Made by a program: the position numbers and the translations under genes. Below, in pieces: positions 1 to 8,470 of a stretch of DNA of 18,515 bases. The stretch is from NCBI GenBank assembly GCA_024404475.1, contig JAKSPV010000014.1:1-18515 (forward strand), in the 5' to 3' direction. The DNA is from Clostridia bacterium. Lineage in GTDB: Bacteria > Bacillota > Clostridia > Oscillospirales > CAG-272. The notes under the pieces were generated by a model. It did no database searches. It had not been told where the DNA came from and saw nothing but the letters and a program-made list of their open reading frames with translations. Numbering within the stretch: the stretch's first letter is position 1; each line of letters opens with the position of its first letter.

Positions 1-1200
1 GGCTCGCTCGTCAAAGTCGGCGAGGAGATCGAGAACCTGTACGGCATCCCGATCATCAACAAACGTATTTCCGTCACGCCGATCGCGATGCTCGCGGCAG
101 CGTCCGGCGGTGACATCGTCAAGTATGCCCTGACGCTCGAAAAGGCGGCAGAGGCAGTCGGCGTCAACTTCGTCGGCGGCTACTCCGCACTCGTGCAGAA
201 GGGTTTTTCAGCGGGTGACCGCGCATTGATCGAATCCATTCCCGAAGCGATGGCGCGTACCTCGCACGTCTGCTCGTCCGTCAACGTCGGCTCGACGAAG
301 GCGGGCATCAACATGGACGCGGTCGCGCTCATGGGGCAGATCATCCGCCGCGCGGCGGAGCTGACGAAAGACGCAAACTGCATGGGTGCGGCGAAACTCG
401 TCGTGCTCTGCAACGCGCCGGAGGACAACCCGTTCATGGCGGGTGCGTTCCACGGCACAGGTGAGCCGGACTGCGTCATCAACGTCGGCGTCTCCGGTCC
501 CGGCGTCGTTCGCTCGGCACTGCAAAAATGCCCTGACGGCGATCTCGGCGAGGTGACGGAGATCATCAAGCGCACAGCGTTCAAGATCACGCGCATGGGT
601 CAGCTCGTCGGCACGGAAGCATCGAAGCGGCTCGGGGTGCCGTTCGGCATCGTCGATCTTTCGCTCGCACCGACGCCTGCCGTCGGCGATTCCGTCGCAC
701 ACATTCTTGAAGAAATGGGACTTGAGATCTGCGGTATTCCCGGCACGACGGCGGCGCTCGCGCTGCTCAACGACGCGGTCAAGAAAGGCGGCGTCATGGC
801 GTCGTCCAGCGTCGGCGGTCTGTCCGGCGCGTTCATTCCCGTTTCCGAGGACGCGGGCATGATCGACGCGGCGCGCTCCGGCGACCTTCATCTCGAAAAG
901 CTCGAAGCGATGACGTCCGTCTGCTCCGTCGGTCTTGACATGATCGTCCTGCCCGGCGAGACAAGCGCCGAGGTCATCTCCGCGATCATGGCGGACGAAA
1001 TGGCGATCGGCATGGTCAACTCGAAGACGACGGCGGTGCGTTTGATCCCCGCGATCGGCAAGAAACCCGGCGAGGAGCTCTGCTTCGGCGGTCTCTTCGG
1101 CACGGCGCCGATCATGGACGTCAACCTCTCCCGCTCCCCGGCAAAATTTATCAAGCGCGGCGGCCGCATCCCGGCACCGCTCCAGAGTTTGAAAAACTGA
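1..1200 (+). CDS. PFL/DUF711 (UPF0210) family protein, 5'-truncated by the window edge
   Basis: The reading frame is open from base 1 to the TGA at 1198-1200 (399 codons), so the start lies outside the window. Family members are about 450 residues long, so roughly 50 N-terminal residues are missing. The sequence has the family's glycine- and alanine-rich, conserved look, with blocks such as [48 protein letters not shown] and [20 protein letters not shown]. No signal peptide or membrane segment is visible in the part seen, so it is probably cytoplasmic. The family is widespread in anaerobic Firmicutes and archaea and is often found beside an ACT-domain protein. I know of no firmly established reaction for it; the PFL name reflects a distant likeness to pyruvate formate-lyase-type proteins. 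The gene ends just before a strong terminator and is convergent with the glycoside hydrolase gene. The family call is firm; the function is unknown. Confidence 0.9.
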   Translation, partial: GSLVKVGEEIENLYGIPIINKRISVTPIAMLAAASGGDIVKYALTLEKAAEAVGVNFVGGYSALVQKGFSAGDRALIESIPEAMARTSHVCSSVNVGSTKAGINMDAVALMGQIIRRAAELTKDANCMGAAKLVVLCNAPEDNPFMAGAFHGTGEPDCVINVGVSGPGVVRSALQKCPDGDLGEVTEIIKRTAFKITRMGQLVGTEASKRLGVPFGIVDLSLAPTPAVGDSVAHILEEMGLEICGIPGTTAALALLNDAVKKGGVMASSSVGGLSGAFIPVSEDAGMIDAARSGDLHLEKLEAMTSVCSVGLDMIVLPGETSAEVISAIMADEMAIGMVNSKTTAVRLIPAIGKKPGEELCFGGLFGTAPIMDVNLSRSPAKFIKRGGRIPAPLQSLKN

Positions 1201-1203
1201 CAC

Positions 1204-1237
1204 AAAAAACGGCTCCCGACCGGGAGCCGCTTTTTTA
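1204..1237. terminator. Bidirectional intrinsic terminator between converging genes
   Basis: An A-run (1204-1209) leads into the stem CGGCTCCC (1210-1217), loop GACC, and GGGAGCCG (1222-1229), followed by a run of six T (1231-1236). It is symmetric, with a T-run on each strand, so it can end both the DUF711 gene on the plus strand and the glycoside hydrolase gene on the minus strand. The latter's stop codon (1235-1237) sits at its edge. Confidence 0.9.
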
Positions 1238-4200
1238 TTCTTTTTTGAGGAAAAAGATTTCGGGCGAAGCAAGAACACCGAGCGGGCGGACGCGGTACTC
1301 CTCGCACCAGTGATCGCCGGGAAGCGCGGCATGGCGGCCACCGTCTTCGGGCGAAAGCGTGACCGTTTCCGGCACCGGATCATCACCGACGCGCCAGCGG
1401 CCGGGCCACGACCAGGTCATGGAGGGCTGTGCGTTGTGGAGCGAGCCGAACGCGTTGAAGCGGTTGCCGAGCAGCGTGAGGGCCAGCGTATGCTTTCCTG
1501 CCGGTACGTTTTCGATCAGAAGCGTGTGCGGCTCGGACGAAAGTTCCCCGCGGCGCTCGCCGTCGAACTCCGCAAAGAGTGCAGCGCCGCGATATGCGCC
1601 GGCGCGGACGAGCACGTCACAATTTTCGGGCACGTCGAGCGGCATCTGATAGCTGACGTTGCCGCCGTAGAACGGGAAACCCTGCTCGGTCAGAGAGGAG
1701 AACGCAAGCGCTTCCGGCTTCGGGACGACCGTACAGACAGATCCTTCGAGCCGGACGCCGAAGTCGCCGAGAAGATAGCACCACTCGACGGCAGTACCCT
1801 CGCCGAACGGCACCGTCAGAAGAAGTGTGTTCTCGCCGCGGCAGAGGCCCGGCAGAGGCACGGTTTTGATCGCCTCGTCGGTGAAACAGCCGTCCGGAGA
1901 CGGTTTGACGGGCGTACCGTTCCAGACGATCGCGCACGTTTCGGGGTGCTCGACGGCGAGATGCACGGCAGGCAGGTCAATTTCGGAGGAAACGCGGAAG
2001 CGGAGCGTCAGCCGATGCGTCGGCTCCTGCGGCGCTTTTGCCCACGGCTGGACGATTTTGCCGGACTGCGGCGGGATACCGAGCGAGAGCGCCGTGCGTT
2101 TCGCAAGCCGCAAAATCTCGTCTGGCGCCGAAAAATCGCCATCATCGACGCTCGCCTCGGCTTTGTCGAGGAGAAGGACGTTCGCCTCGGAGAGCGTGTA
2201 GGCGCACTTGCCGGAAAGGTGCCGGGTACCGAGCGTGCGATAAGTGACCGCCGGCACGTCGAGTGACGGAACTTCCGTCGGAACAAGGCGGAGAAGCAGA
2301 CTGTCATTCGCGTACAGCGTCCGGCGGACGAGCGTCTCGCCGTTTTCGATCCGATAGGAAAGCGGCGCCGTTTTGCCTGTGTCGGGATCGTAAAAAGCGG
2401 GCGCAAATGCGCCGCGGATGCGGATCAAAAGGCTCGTCGGATGACTGACGTAAACGTCGCTCTCGTGGTCGAGGTGTGCGAGGAACAACCATTTGCAGTC
2501 GGTGTCTTCCCGCAACTGCGAGCAGAAGCCGACGGCAGGCGTGCCGCGTTGCTCGTCCCAGAGGAAGACATCGCGCTCGTCCCGGAGCAACTCGGGCAGG
2601 CGTGCGATACCGCAGCCACTCTCGCACGATGCAGCAAACCGGACGGCTTCGTCGGACGGGCGGGCGTCAACAAAGCGCGGCGGGTTGCCGAGGAAGATCA
2701 CCCTGCCGCCCGCCGCACGGAAACGGCAGAGGAAGCGGAGCGTGGTTCCGCGGAGCGAGGTCACGTCGGGCACGACGATCGTCTCGTAGCGCATCGCACC
2801 GACGGCTTTCGCGTCGTCCTTTTTTGCGAGCGTCGTCAGAAGTGACTCGGAAATAAAGTCAAAATCGAGCTGATTCTCAATGAGTTTTCTCGTGAGCGTG
2901 CGGAATTCGTCTTCCAGCGCGGTGCGGCGCTCGCCGGTAGCCGTCTTCGCGCCACAGGCGAGCCAGTAGCTCTCAATCGGGTGGATCACGCCGACGCGGA
3001 CGAGCGGTTTGCCGCGCGTCAAAGCGGCGTTCAGCCGCGCGAAGTGATCCTCGACGGCGGCGTATTCCCTGTACCACGGGGACTGGCAGCCGATCGATGC
3101 AGGATAATCGCGTTTCGCTTCGCCTGCCATCGTGAGCCAGAACAAATGCGGCACGCGGAGCGTGATGCCGAGTGCCGCCTGCCAGTCGCCCTGGTAGCGG
3201 TAGCCGCGGAAATCAAAGTCCCAGTCGGTCGCGCCGTAAAGTTCGGAAAGCACGCCTTCCCTGCCGAACTGACGCGCCGCCGATACGGTCTGCTTAACGG
3301 CGGCAAGCGGCGTCTCGTTGCCGAGAACGTCAACGCCCGGAATGGTAAAGCCGCGGTACGTCCGCATGACCTCGCCGGGGGCACCCGACTGGGAACCGAG
3401 ACGGTCTTCGTTGATGACGTGACCTGTCATGGCGATACCGTGTGCGCGGCACCACGTGCCGTACTGATCGACGAACGCGGAGGTAAAACGCTCACATACG
3501 TGATCGTGATAGCGCCAGCGGGCGACGGACGGCTGCCCGTCCGGCAGCTCCCAAAGGAGTTCCGGAAGCGTATCGAGGATATCCTCGCCGTAGGCGGTGC
3601 GGTAGGTTTCGGGAAGATCGGGCGTCCACGGGAGGCGGACATCCGCCGTCGCGTCCGGCGACGGAAGCGATTCTTTGAAAAGGAACTGCGGCTCGTCGGT
3701 AAAGATCGCGGGCATCGTCGTTTTGAAGCGGTCGGAAAATTCGCCGGCAAACGCCTCGTGCGTCGTTTCGAGAAAGACGCGGACGGCTTCGGGCGAAAGC
3801 GTGTCAAGGTATGCCTGCCCGTTATACCACGCGTCGTCGCCGCTCGTCATAAGATAGACGTACCAGAGCGTACCGGGCGCAGCCGTGTCGTCGCGGGCAT
3901 AGGCGCGGAGCGAGCCGTCTACGTTCAGATCGACCGCATAGGACGCGAGCAGCGCCGGCTTCTCGCCGCGAACGGCGTCGGCAAAAGTGCCGTCGTCCGA
4001 GCGTTTTCTGACCGTCCAGAGGATAAAGCGGCGGCGGTAGCGTTTCTCACGCGTGACAATCCCGCCGGCGGCGCCGGATGGCCAGCGATCCTCGTCGTAG
4101 AGGTACGCCCGCATACCGAGCCGCTCCGCTTCGTCGGCACTCGTCCGGATCGCGCGCATATAGTCCGCCGAGAGATACGGCGTCTCGAGCCCCGTGCGGG

Positions 4201-4375
4201 AATGCATAAAAAAGCCGCCGAAACCCATTTCGTGCATGACGCCGATCTGACGGCGAAGCAAATCGTCGTCAAGCCGGCCGTTCCATGCCCAGAAGGGCGC
4301 CGCGCGGCAGGCGCTGCCCGGAGCTGCGAACAGCTCCGGGATCAGCGTTTCGTTTTTGGTATCAGGATAGAACAT
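1235..4375 (-). CDS. Large GH106-like glycoside hydrolase (putative alpha-L-rhamnosidase family), 1046 aa
   Basis: The protein is 1046 aa with no signal peptide, so it should act in the cytoplasm on imported oligosaccharides. The N-terminal 400 residues look like the barrel of GH106-like enzymes: PFWAWNGRLDDD near residue 27, GGFFMHSRTGLETPYLS near 53, YDEDRWPSG near 93, TDEPQF at 226-231 and SELYGATDWDFDFRGY at 377-392. E228 and E378 are candidate catalytic acids. A Rossmann-like middle region begins near VGVIHPIESYW (462-472). The last 300 residues are beta-rich and likely carry sugar-binding jelly-roll domains. The start is well supported: GGGGAGG lies 5 nt upstream of the ATG. It follows the esterase by 24 bp and shares its promoter. 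Relatives are often annotated only as glycosyl hydrolase. Rhamnosidase activity is inferred from the family; another deoxy- or pectic-sugar substrate is possible. Confidence 0.75.
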   Translation of the reverse strand: MFYPDTKNETLIPELFAAPGSACRAAPFWAWNGRLDDDLLRRQIGVMHEMGFGGFFMHSRTGLETPYLSADYMRAIRTSADEAERLGMRAYLYDEDRWPSGAAGGIVTREKRYRRRFILWTVRKRSDDGTFADAVRGEKPALLASYAVDLNVDGSLRAYARDDTAAPGTLWYVYLMTSGDDAWYNGQAYLDTLSPEAVRVFLETTHEAFAGEFSDRFKTTMPAIFTDEPQFLFKESLPSPDATADVRLPWTPDLPETYRTAYGEDILDTLPELLWELPDGQPSVARWRYHDHVCERFTSAFVDQYGTWCRAHGIAMTGHVINEDRLGSQSGAPGEVMRTYRGFTIPGVDVLGNETPLAAVKQTVSAARQFGREGVLSELYGATDWDFDFRGYRYQGDWQAALGITLRVPHLFWLTMAGEAKRDYPASIGCQSPWYREYAAVEDHFARLNAALTRGKPLVRVGVIHPIESYWLACGAKTATGERRTALEDEFRTLTRKLIENQLDFDFISESLLTTLAKKDDAKAVGAMRYETIVVPDVTSLRGTTLRFLCRFRAAGGRVIFLGNPPRFVDARPSDEAVRFAASCESGCGIARLPELLRDERDVFLWDEQRGTPAVGFCSQLREDTDCKWLFLAHLDHESDVYVSHPTSLLIRIRGAFAPAFYDPDTGKTAPLSYRIENGETLVRRTLYANDSLLLRLVPTEVPSLDVPAVTYRTLGTRHLSGKCAYTLSEANVLLLDKAEASVDDGDFSAPDEILRLAKRTALSLGIPPQSGKIVQPWAKAPQEPTHRLTLRFRVSSEIDLPAVHLAVEHPETCAIVWNGTPVKPSPDGCFTDEAIKTVPLPGLCRGENTLLLTVPFGEGTAVEWCYLLGDFGVRLEGSVCTVVPKPEALAFSSLTEQGFPFYGGNVSYQMPLDVPENCDVLVRAGAYRGAALFAEFDGERRGELSSEPHTLLIENVPAGKHTLALTLLGNRFNAFGSLHNAQPSMTWSWPGRWRVGDDPVPETVTLSPEDGGRHAALPGDHWCEEYRVRPLGVLASPEIFFLKKE

Positions 4376-4399
4376 AGGGTCCTCCCCGATGCGGTGTGT

Positions 4400-6385
4400 T
4401 TACCGCATGATCTCTTCGTAGTCGAAGTACTGCAGCATACCCGGCAGGATCAGCGAGTAGAGATCCTCGTACGGGCAGTTCCATGCTCTGAGATAACGTT
4501 TCTCGGCGCTGCGGACGAGGCTGTCACCGTACATGACGCCGACAGACTGGTCAAGGAACGCCGCCATCGTGCCGTACACACCGTACTCGCCGTCGCAGTA
4601 AAGCGTCATCATATCGGAGGTGAGGCCGATCTCCGCACGGAGCATATCGAGGCAGCGGAGCACATCGTAGACACGCATCGCGGGCATGCTGTCACCCGTG
4701 TAGATGAGGTCGCAGTCGAGTTTATAGAGCGTGCCGTAATCGGCGGTGTACATGCCCGGTCTCCTGTCGTCGATACGGAGCGGTGCCTGCTCGACATCGC
4801 CGACGCCGGAAACGTCGAGAACGAAGACCTGCTTGCCCTCTTCGTTCATCCGACGGATGAAGTTTTCGTGTGCGCCGATCGCACGCGAGCCGCCATCCCA
4901 TACGGCGATGACGGTCGGTCGGCAGAGATCGAATTCGTATTCTTCGGGGCGAACGAGAAGGCCGAAGTTGAAGAGGCGCTTCTCGGTGTACCAGCTGAAC
5001 GACGTGCCGAGGAAGCCGTCCTCGACGCGGTCGTGCTCGCGCGGGAAGATACGGGCATTGAAGTCCATGTCGCGGCGGTTGTAGTTGACTTTTTCACGGA
5101 GCCATGCGGCAGCACGTGCAAGGCGCTCCTCTGTCGGCAGCGCAAGGCGCGCTTTGCGGAGCTCTTCGCCGAGTTTGACGTTTTCCTTATAGACAGAGGA
5201 CGCGTCGGGAATGTCGAGCATGACCTGCCCGCTTTTCGTCGCATACATTTCCGGCATCGGAAGCTCGTGGAAGGTTTCGTTGTTCTCGACGACATTTGCT
5301 TTGCCGAGGAAGATCTCGGAGAAGAAGGCGCCGGCGGCTCTCGCCAGCATGGGCGTGTAACGGTGGGTGAATTTATCCTCTACGAGACGGAGATTTTCCG
5401 GCTTGCCGTACATCTCGTAGAAGCGGCGGCCTTCCTTGACGGATTCGCGCGTACCTTCGATCGGGTAGAAGTCGTATTTCGTGGCGAGGATGCAGACGGG
5501 GCGCGGCGCCATCGTGAGGAGCGCCGTGACGTGTTCGTGGCCTGCACCGGTGAAGCCCGGCCAGATCTGCTCGGCGTCCTGCGCCTGTCCGGCGTACATA
5601 TACTCCTCGCGGCTCGAGAAGAACGTACCGGGAGCCGCGGCTTTGATGCGATCGTCCATCATCATCATGACGGTCGTCTGCGTGCCGCCGCCGGAGTTGC
5701 CGGTCATGCCAATTCGCTCGGAATCGATCAGTTCGGGACGGGAGAGCATATAGTCAACGGCGCGCATTTCGTCAGCAAGGAAGTTGCGGGCGACAGCCGT
5801 GCCGCAGAGCAGCCCGGGGATGCCGACGCCGTCGTGCTCGAGCGTGCAGCCGCCGTGGAGCGGCTCGTGCGTCACGGGATCAAGGAACGTGAGGCGTTCG
5901 CCCTGCCCGATCGGGTCAACGGCGAAAACGATCAGACCGGCTCTGGCAATCGTCGCGCAGACCATCTGATAGTTCGGCTCCATACGGCCCTCGTTGGCGT
6001 GACCGCAGACGAACAGAACAGCCGGGCCCGGTAGCTTCGCGCCGTGCGGGATATACATGGAACCGGTAACGTAGGTATCTTTACGGGACTGGAAGATGAT
6101 CTGCTCCATCTTGTAGTCCTCGTAATCGGTGACTTTGGTGACGCGGCCATTCAGCGGCACATTCGTGTCGGGCAGCCCGCCGATCGAATCGAGAAAGAAC
6201 GCTCTGAAATTCTTTTTGTATTCCTCAAGCTGTTCGATCGTCTCGATCTTGTCGCGCATCTCGCGGCCGGCGCGGTACATTTCTTCCTGCCGTGCGTAGA
6301 TGAAATCCTTCAGCTGATCGTTCGTCGTGTGGGTATAGCCGTGTGTGATGATCTCAAAATTCTTGAAAGGCATAGGAAACACCAT
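4400..6385 (-). CDS. Two-domain alpha/beta-hydrolase, probable carbohydrate esterase, 661 aa
   Basis: The first domain (about 1-365) is an alpha/beta-hydrolase of the acetylxylan-esterase/dienelactone-hydrolase-like kind. It shows VLFVCGHANEGR near residue 123, VFAVDPIGQGER near 153, and the nucleophile elbow GNSGG with S231. The likely triad is completed by D305 (in KYDFYP) and H341 (in KFTHRY). The C-terminal half (about 480-661) repeats the same secondary-structure signposts, but the nucleophile position reads CDGEYG, so the second copy should be inactive. There is no signal peptide, so the enzyme is cytoplasmic. The gene is first in an operon with the GH106-like hydrolase, which suggests it removes acetyl or similar ester groups from the same glycan fragment. 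The start is uncertain. ATG at 6385 has GGGA 5 nt upstream; an in-frame ATG at 6373 has AAGGA 11 nt upstream. The fold is firm; the substrate is inferred. Confidence 0.75.
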   Translation of the reverse strand: MVFPMPFKNFEIITHGYTHTTNDQLKDFIYARQEEMYRAGREMRDKIETIEQLEEYKKNFRAFFLDSIGGLPDTNVPLNGRVTKVTDYEDYKMEQIIFQSRKDTYVTGSMYIPHGAKLPGPAVLFVCGHANEGRMEPNYQMVCATIARAGLIVFAVDPIGQGERLTFLDPVTHEPLHGGCTLEHDGVGIPGLLCGTAVARNFLADEMRAVDYMLSRPELIDSERIGMTGNSGGGTQTTVMMMMDDRIKAAAPGTFFSSREEYMYAGQAQDAEQIWPGFTGAGHEHVTALLTMAPRPVCILATKYDFYPIEGTRESVKEGRRFYEMYGKPENLRLVEDKFTHRYTPMLARAAGAFFSEIFLGKANVVENNETFHELPMPEMYATKSGQVMLDIPDASSVYKENVKLGEELRKARLALPTEERLARAAAWLREKVNYNRRDMDFNARIFPREHDRVEDGFLGTSFSWYTEKRLFNFGLLVRPEEYEFDLCRPTVIAVWDGGSRAIGAHENFIRRMNEEGKQVFVLDVSGVGDVEQAPLRIDDRRPGMYTADYGTLYKLDCDLIYTGDSMPAMRVYDVLRCLDMLRAEIGLTSDMMTLYCDGEYGVYGTMAAFLDQSVGVMYGDSLVRSAEKRYLRAWNCPYEDLYSLILPGMLQYFDYEEIMR

Positions 6386-6417
6386 CCTTTTCCCGTTCTG
6401 CTTTGACGGTTTTGATC

Positions 6418-6440
6418 GCAGGCGTCATTCTGCCGCCTGC
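6418..6440. promoter_or_regulatory. Inverted repeat at the start of the esterase-GH106 transcript (candidate operator)
   Basis: Perfect 7-bp arms GCAGGCG (6418-6424) and CGCCTGC (6434-6440) flank a 9-bp centre. The repeat begins at the expected transcription start of the minus-strand promoter (-10 at 6447-6452) and covers about +1 to +23. That is a usual place for a repressor operator in a sugar-use operon. It could instead form a 5'-leader hairpin. No regulator gene is present nearby. Confidence 0.5.
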
Positions 6441-6446
6441 AAGTAC

Positions 6447-6475
6447 ATTCTACCACATTTTCCGCCGCCGCGCAA
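6447..6475 (-). promoter_or_regulatory. Promoter of the esterase-GH106 operon
   Basis: On the minus strand the -35 is TTGCGC (6470-6475), followed by a 17-bp spacer and the -10 TAGAAT (6447-6452). TG stands one base upstream of the -10 (extended -10). The transcript would start near 6440 and reach the esterase start codon after about 55-65 nt. Confidence 0.6.
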
Positions 6476-6532
6476 CAGTTCACGATATTTTCCGAAATTC
6501 TTTCATTGCTATTTCCTTTTCCTCTTTTCTGT

Positions 6533-6540
6533 GATATAAT
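6533..6540 (+). promoter_or_regulatory. Extended -10 promoter of the asnH-aslA-murE unit
   Basis: TGATATAAT spans 6532-6540, with TATAAT at 6535-6540 and the upstream TG of an extended -10 element. A second TATAAT lies at 6544-6549. No good -35 is seen at 16-18 bp; the region upstream is T-rich. A start near 6547 would leave a leader of about 64 nt before the start codon at 6611. It is divergent from the esterase promoter. Confidence 0.5.
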
Positions 6541-6610
6541 ACTTATAATAGAGTTATTGTGCGCATTTTTGCGCGGCAGAATCAAAATACATCTCCGAGG
6601 AGTTTACGAT

Positions 6611-8452
6611 ATGTGCGGATTCATCGGCTTTACCGGTTATCTTGAAAACAGACGCGAGATCCTTCAAAAAATGGCGGACCGCATCATGCACCGCGGTCCC
6701 GACATGGGCGACTACTATCTCGACGACGATATCGCACTCGGCTTCCGCCGGCTCAGCATCATCGACCTTTCTGAGGCCGCCTGCCAGCCGATGCAGAACG
6801 AGGACGGCTCCGTCGTTGTCGTCTTCAACGGCGAGATCTACAACTTCATGGAGCTGCGCGAGAAGCTGATCGCGGCGGGGCACGTGTTCCGCACGCACGG
6901 CGACAGCGAGGTGCTCGTTCACGGCTATGAGGAATACGGCGAGAAGCTGCCGGAGATGCTGCGCGGCATGTTCGCGCTCGTCATCTGGGACAAGAAGACG
7001 AAGACGATCTTCGGCGCACGCGATCCGTTCGGCATCAAGCCGCTCTACTACTCCGTTCTGGACGACGGCTCCCTGCTTTTCGGCTCGGAGATCAAGAGCT
7101 TTCTCGACCATCCGGGCTTCCGGCTCGAGGTCAACCCGGAGGCGCTGCGCCCCTACCTGACGTTCCAGTATTCCGCTCTGCCGGAAACGTTCTTCAAGGG
7201 AACGTTCAAGCTGCCGCAGGCACACAAGTTCACGTTCAGGGACGGCAAGATGGACGTCGTCCGCTACTGGGATATTGATTTCTCGAAGAAAAACGACCTC
7301 ACCTTCGACGAGACCGCCAAGATGATCGACGACCGCGTACACGAATCGGTCGCGGCGCACCGCATCAGCGACGTGCCCGTCGGCTCGTTCCTCTCCGGCG
7401 GTGTGGATTCAAGTTACATCACCTCGACGCTTCAGCCGGACGACACGTTCACGGTCGGCTTTGCCGATTCCAAAAAGTTCGACGAAACGGTCGAGGCCAA
7501 CCAGTTCTCCCATCTGCTCGGCGTGCAGAACTACTGCGAAATGCTGACGGCGGAAGAATGTTTCGAGGCGTTCCCGACGATCCAGTACCACATGGACGAG
7601 CCGCAGAGCAACCCGTCCTCCGTACCGCTGTACTTCCTTGCACGGCTTGCGAAGCAGCACGTCACGGTCGTTCTGTCGGGCGAAGGCGCGGACGAGATCT
7701 ACGCCGGATACGAATGGTACTGCGACAACGCCATGACGCGGAAATACAAGAAGCTGCCCGCTTTCCTGCGCCGCGGTATTGCGGCGGTCACCGAGCATCT
7801 GCCATACTTCAAGGGGCACGATTTTCTCATCAAGGCAAGCGGCAAGCCGGAAAATTATTTCATCGGGCAGGCGCTCGTCTTCCCGGAAAAGGAAGCCGCC
7901 GACATTCTGAAACCGGAATTCCGCTGCGGCCCGACGCCGCGCGAGGTCGCAAAGCCGATCTACGAGCGTGCGGCAGGGCTCTCCGAACTCGAAAAGAAAC
8001 AGTATCTCGACATGAACCTCTGGCTGCCGGGCGATATTCTCCTCAAAGCCGACAAGATGAGCATGGCGTCCTCGATCGAGCTGCGCGTGCCGTATCTTGA
8101 CAGGCGCGTGATGGAGGAAGCCGAGACGATCCCGTCCGAATACAAGATCCGCGGGGATGAGACGAAGTCCTGCATGCGCGCTGCCGCCGGCATGACCGTG
8201 CCTGCGGAATGGGCGAAGCGCATCAAAAAAGGCTTTCCCGTGCCGATCCGCAACTGGCTGCGTGAGGAGCCGTTCTACTCCGACGTGAAGCGCCGCTTCT
8301 CATCCGACGTTGCAGCGACGTACTTCTACACGGACAAGCTTCTGAAACTTTTGGAAGACCACAAGGAAGGCCGCGCGCAGAACGGACGGAAGATCTGGAC
8401 GGTCTACACGTTCCTCGTGTGGTACGATGAATTTTTCAGCGCGAAACGCTGA
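6611..8452 (+). CDS. asnH: Glutamine-dependent asparagine-synthase-like amidotransferase (AsnB/AsnH type), 613 aa
   Basis: This is a two-domain class II glutamine amidotransferase. The chosen start gives Met-Cys-Gly-Phe, leaving Cys2 as the N-terminal nucleophile after Met removal. GAGGAG lies 8 nt upstream, and the reading frame's extension to 6506 is discarded. The glutaminase domain shows MHRGPD, RRLSIIDLS, FNGEIYN and THGDSEV. The synthetase domain shows the ATP pyrophosphatase loop SGGVDSS at 262-268 and LSGEGADEIYAGY further on. About 613 aa is normal for the AsnB family. Its reaction is transfer of glutamine-derived ammonia to an ATP-activated carboxylate. It stands first in an apparent operon with an AslA-like ATP-grasp ligase (18-bp gap) and a MurE-like ligase. 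A peptidoglycan substrate is therefore likelier than free aspartate: the D-Asp of a cross-bridge (AsnH role), or else meso-DAP (LtsA/AsnB1 role). The family is certain; the asnH name is an inference from context. Confidence 0.75.
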   Translation: MCGFIGFTGYLENRREILQKMADRIMHRGPDMGDYYLDDDIALGFRRLSIIDLSEAACQPMQNEDGSVVVVFNGEIYNFMELREKLIAAGHVFRTHGDSEVLVHGYEEYGEKLPEMLRGMFALVIWDKKTKTIFGARDPFGIKPLYYSVLDDGSLLFGSEIKSFLDHPGFRLEVNPEALRPYLTFQYSALPETFFKGTFKLPQAHKFTFRDGKMDVVRYWDIDFSKKNDLTFDETAKMIDDRVHESVAAHRISDVPVGSFLSGGVDSSYITSTLQPDDTFTVGFADSKKFDETVEANQFSHLLGVQNYCEMLTAEECFEAFPTIQYHMDEPQSNPSSVPLYFLARLAKQHVTVVLSGEGADEIYAGYEWYCDNAMTRKYKKLPAFLRRGIAAVTEHLPYFKGHDFLIKASGKPENYFIGQALVFPEKEAADILKPEFRCGPTPREVAKPIYERAAGLSELEKKQYLDMNLWLPGDILLKADKMSMASSIELRVPYLDRRVMEEAETIPSEYKIRGDETKSCMRAAAGMTVPAEWAKRIKKGFPVPIRNWLREEPFYSDVKRRFSSDVAATYFYTDKLLKLLEDHKEGRAQNGRKIWTVYTFLVWYDEFFSAKR

Positions 8453-8470
8453 ATTTCCGAGGTAATGAAT

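Noticed and set aside
2981..6034. A 1017-codon open frame on the plus strand opposite the hydrolase and esterase genes
   Set aside because: It runs antisense across two well-supported genes and their junction, is rich in Arg, His and Val with no family motif, and is the usual mirror frame of GC-rich coding DNA.
6506..6610. An N-terminal extension of the amidotransferase frame
   Set aside because: It covers the promoter, and the true start must place Cys directly after Met for glutaminase activity. The ribosome binding site also fits 6611.
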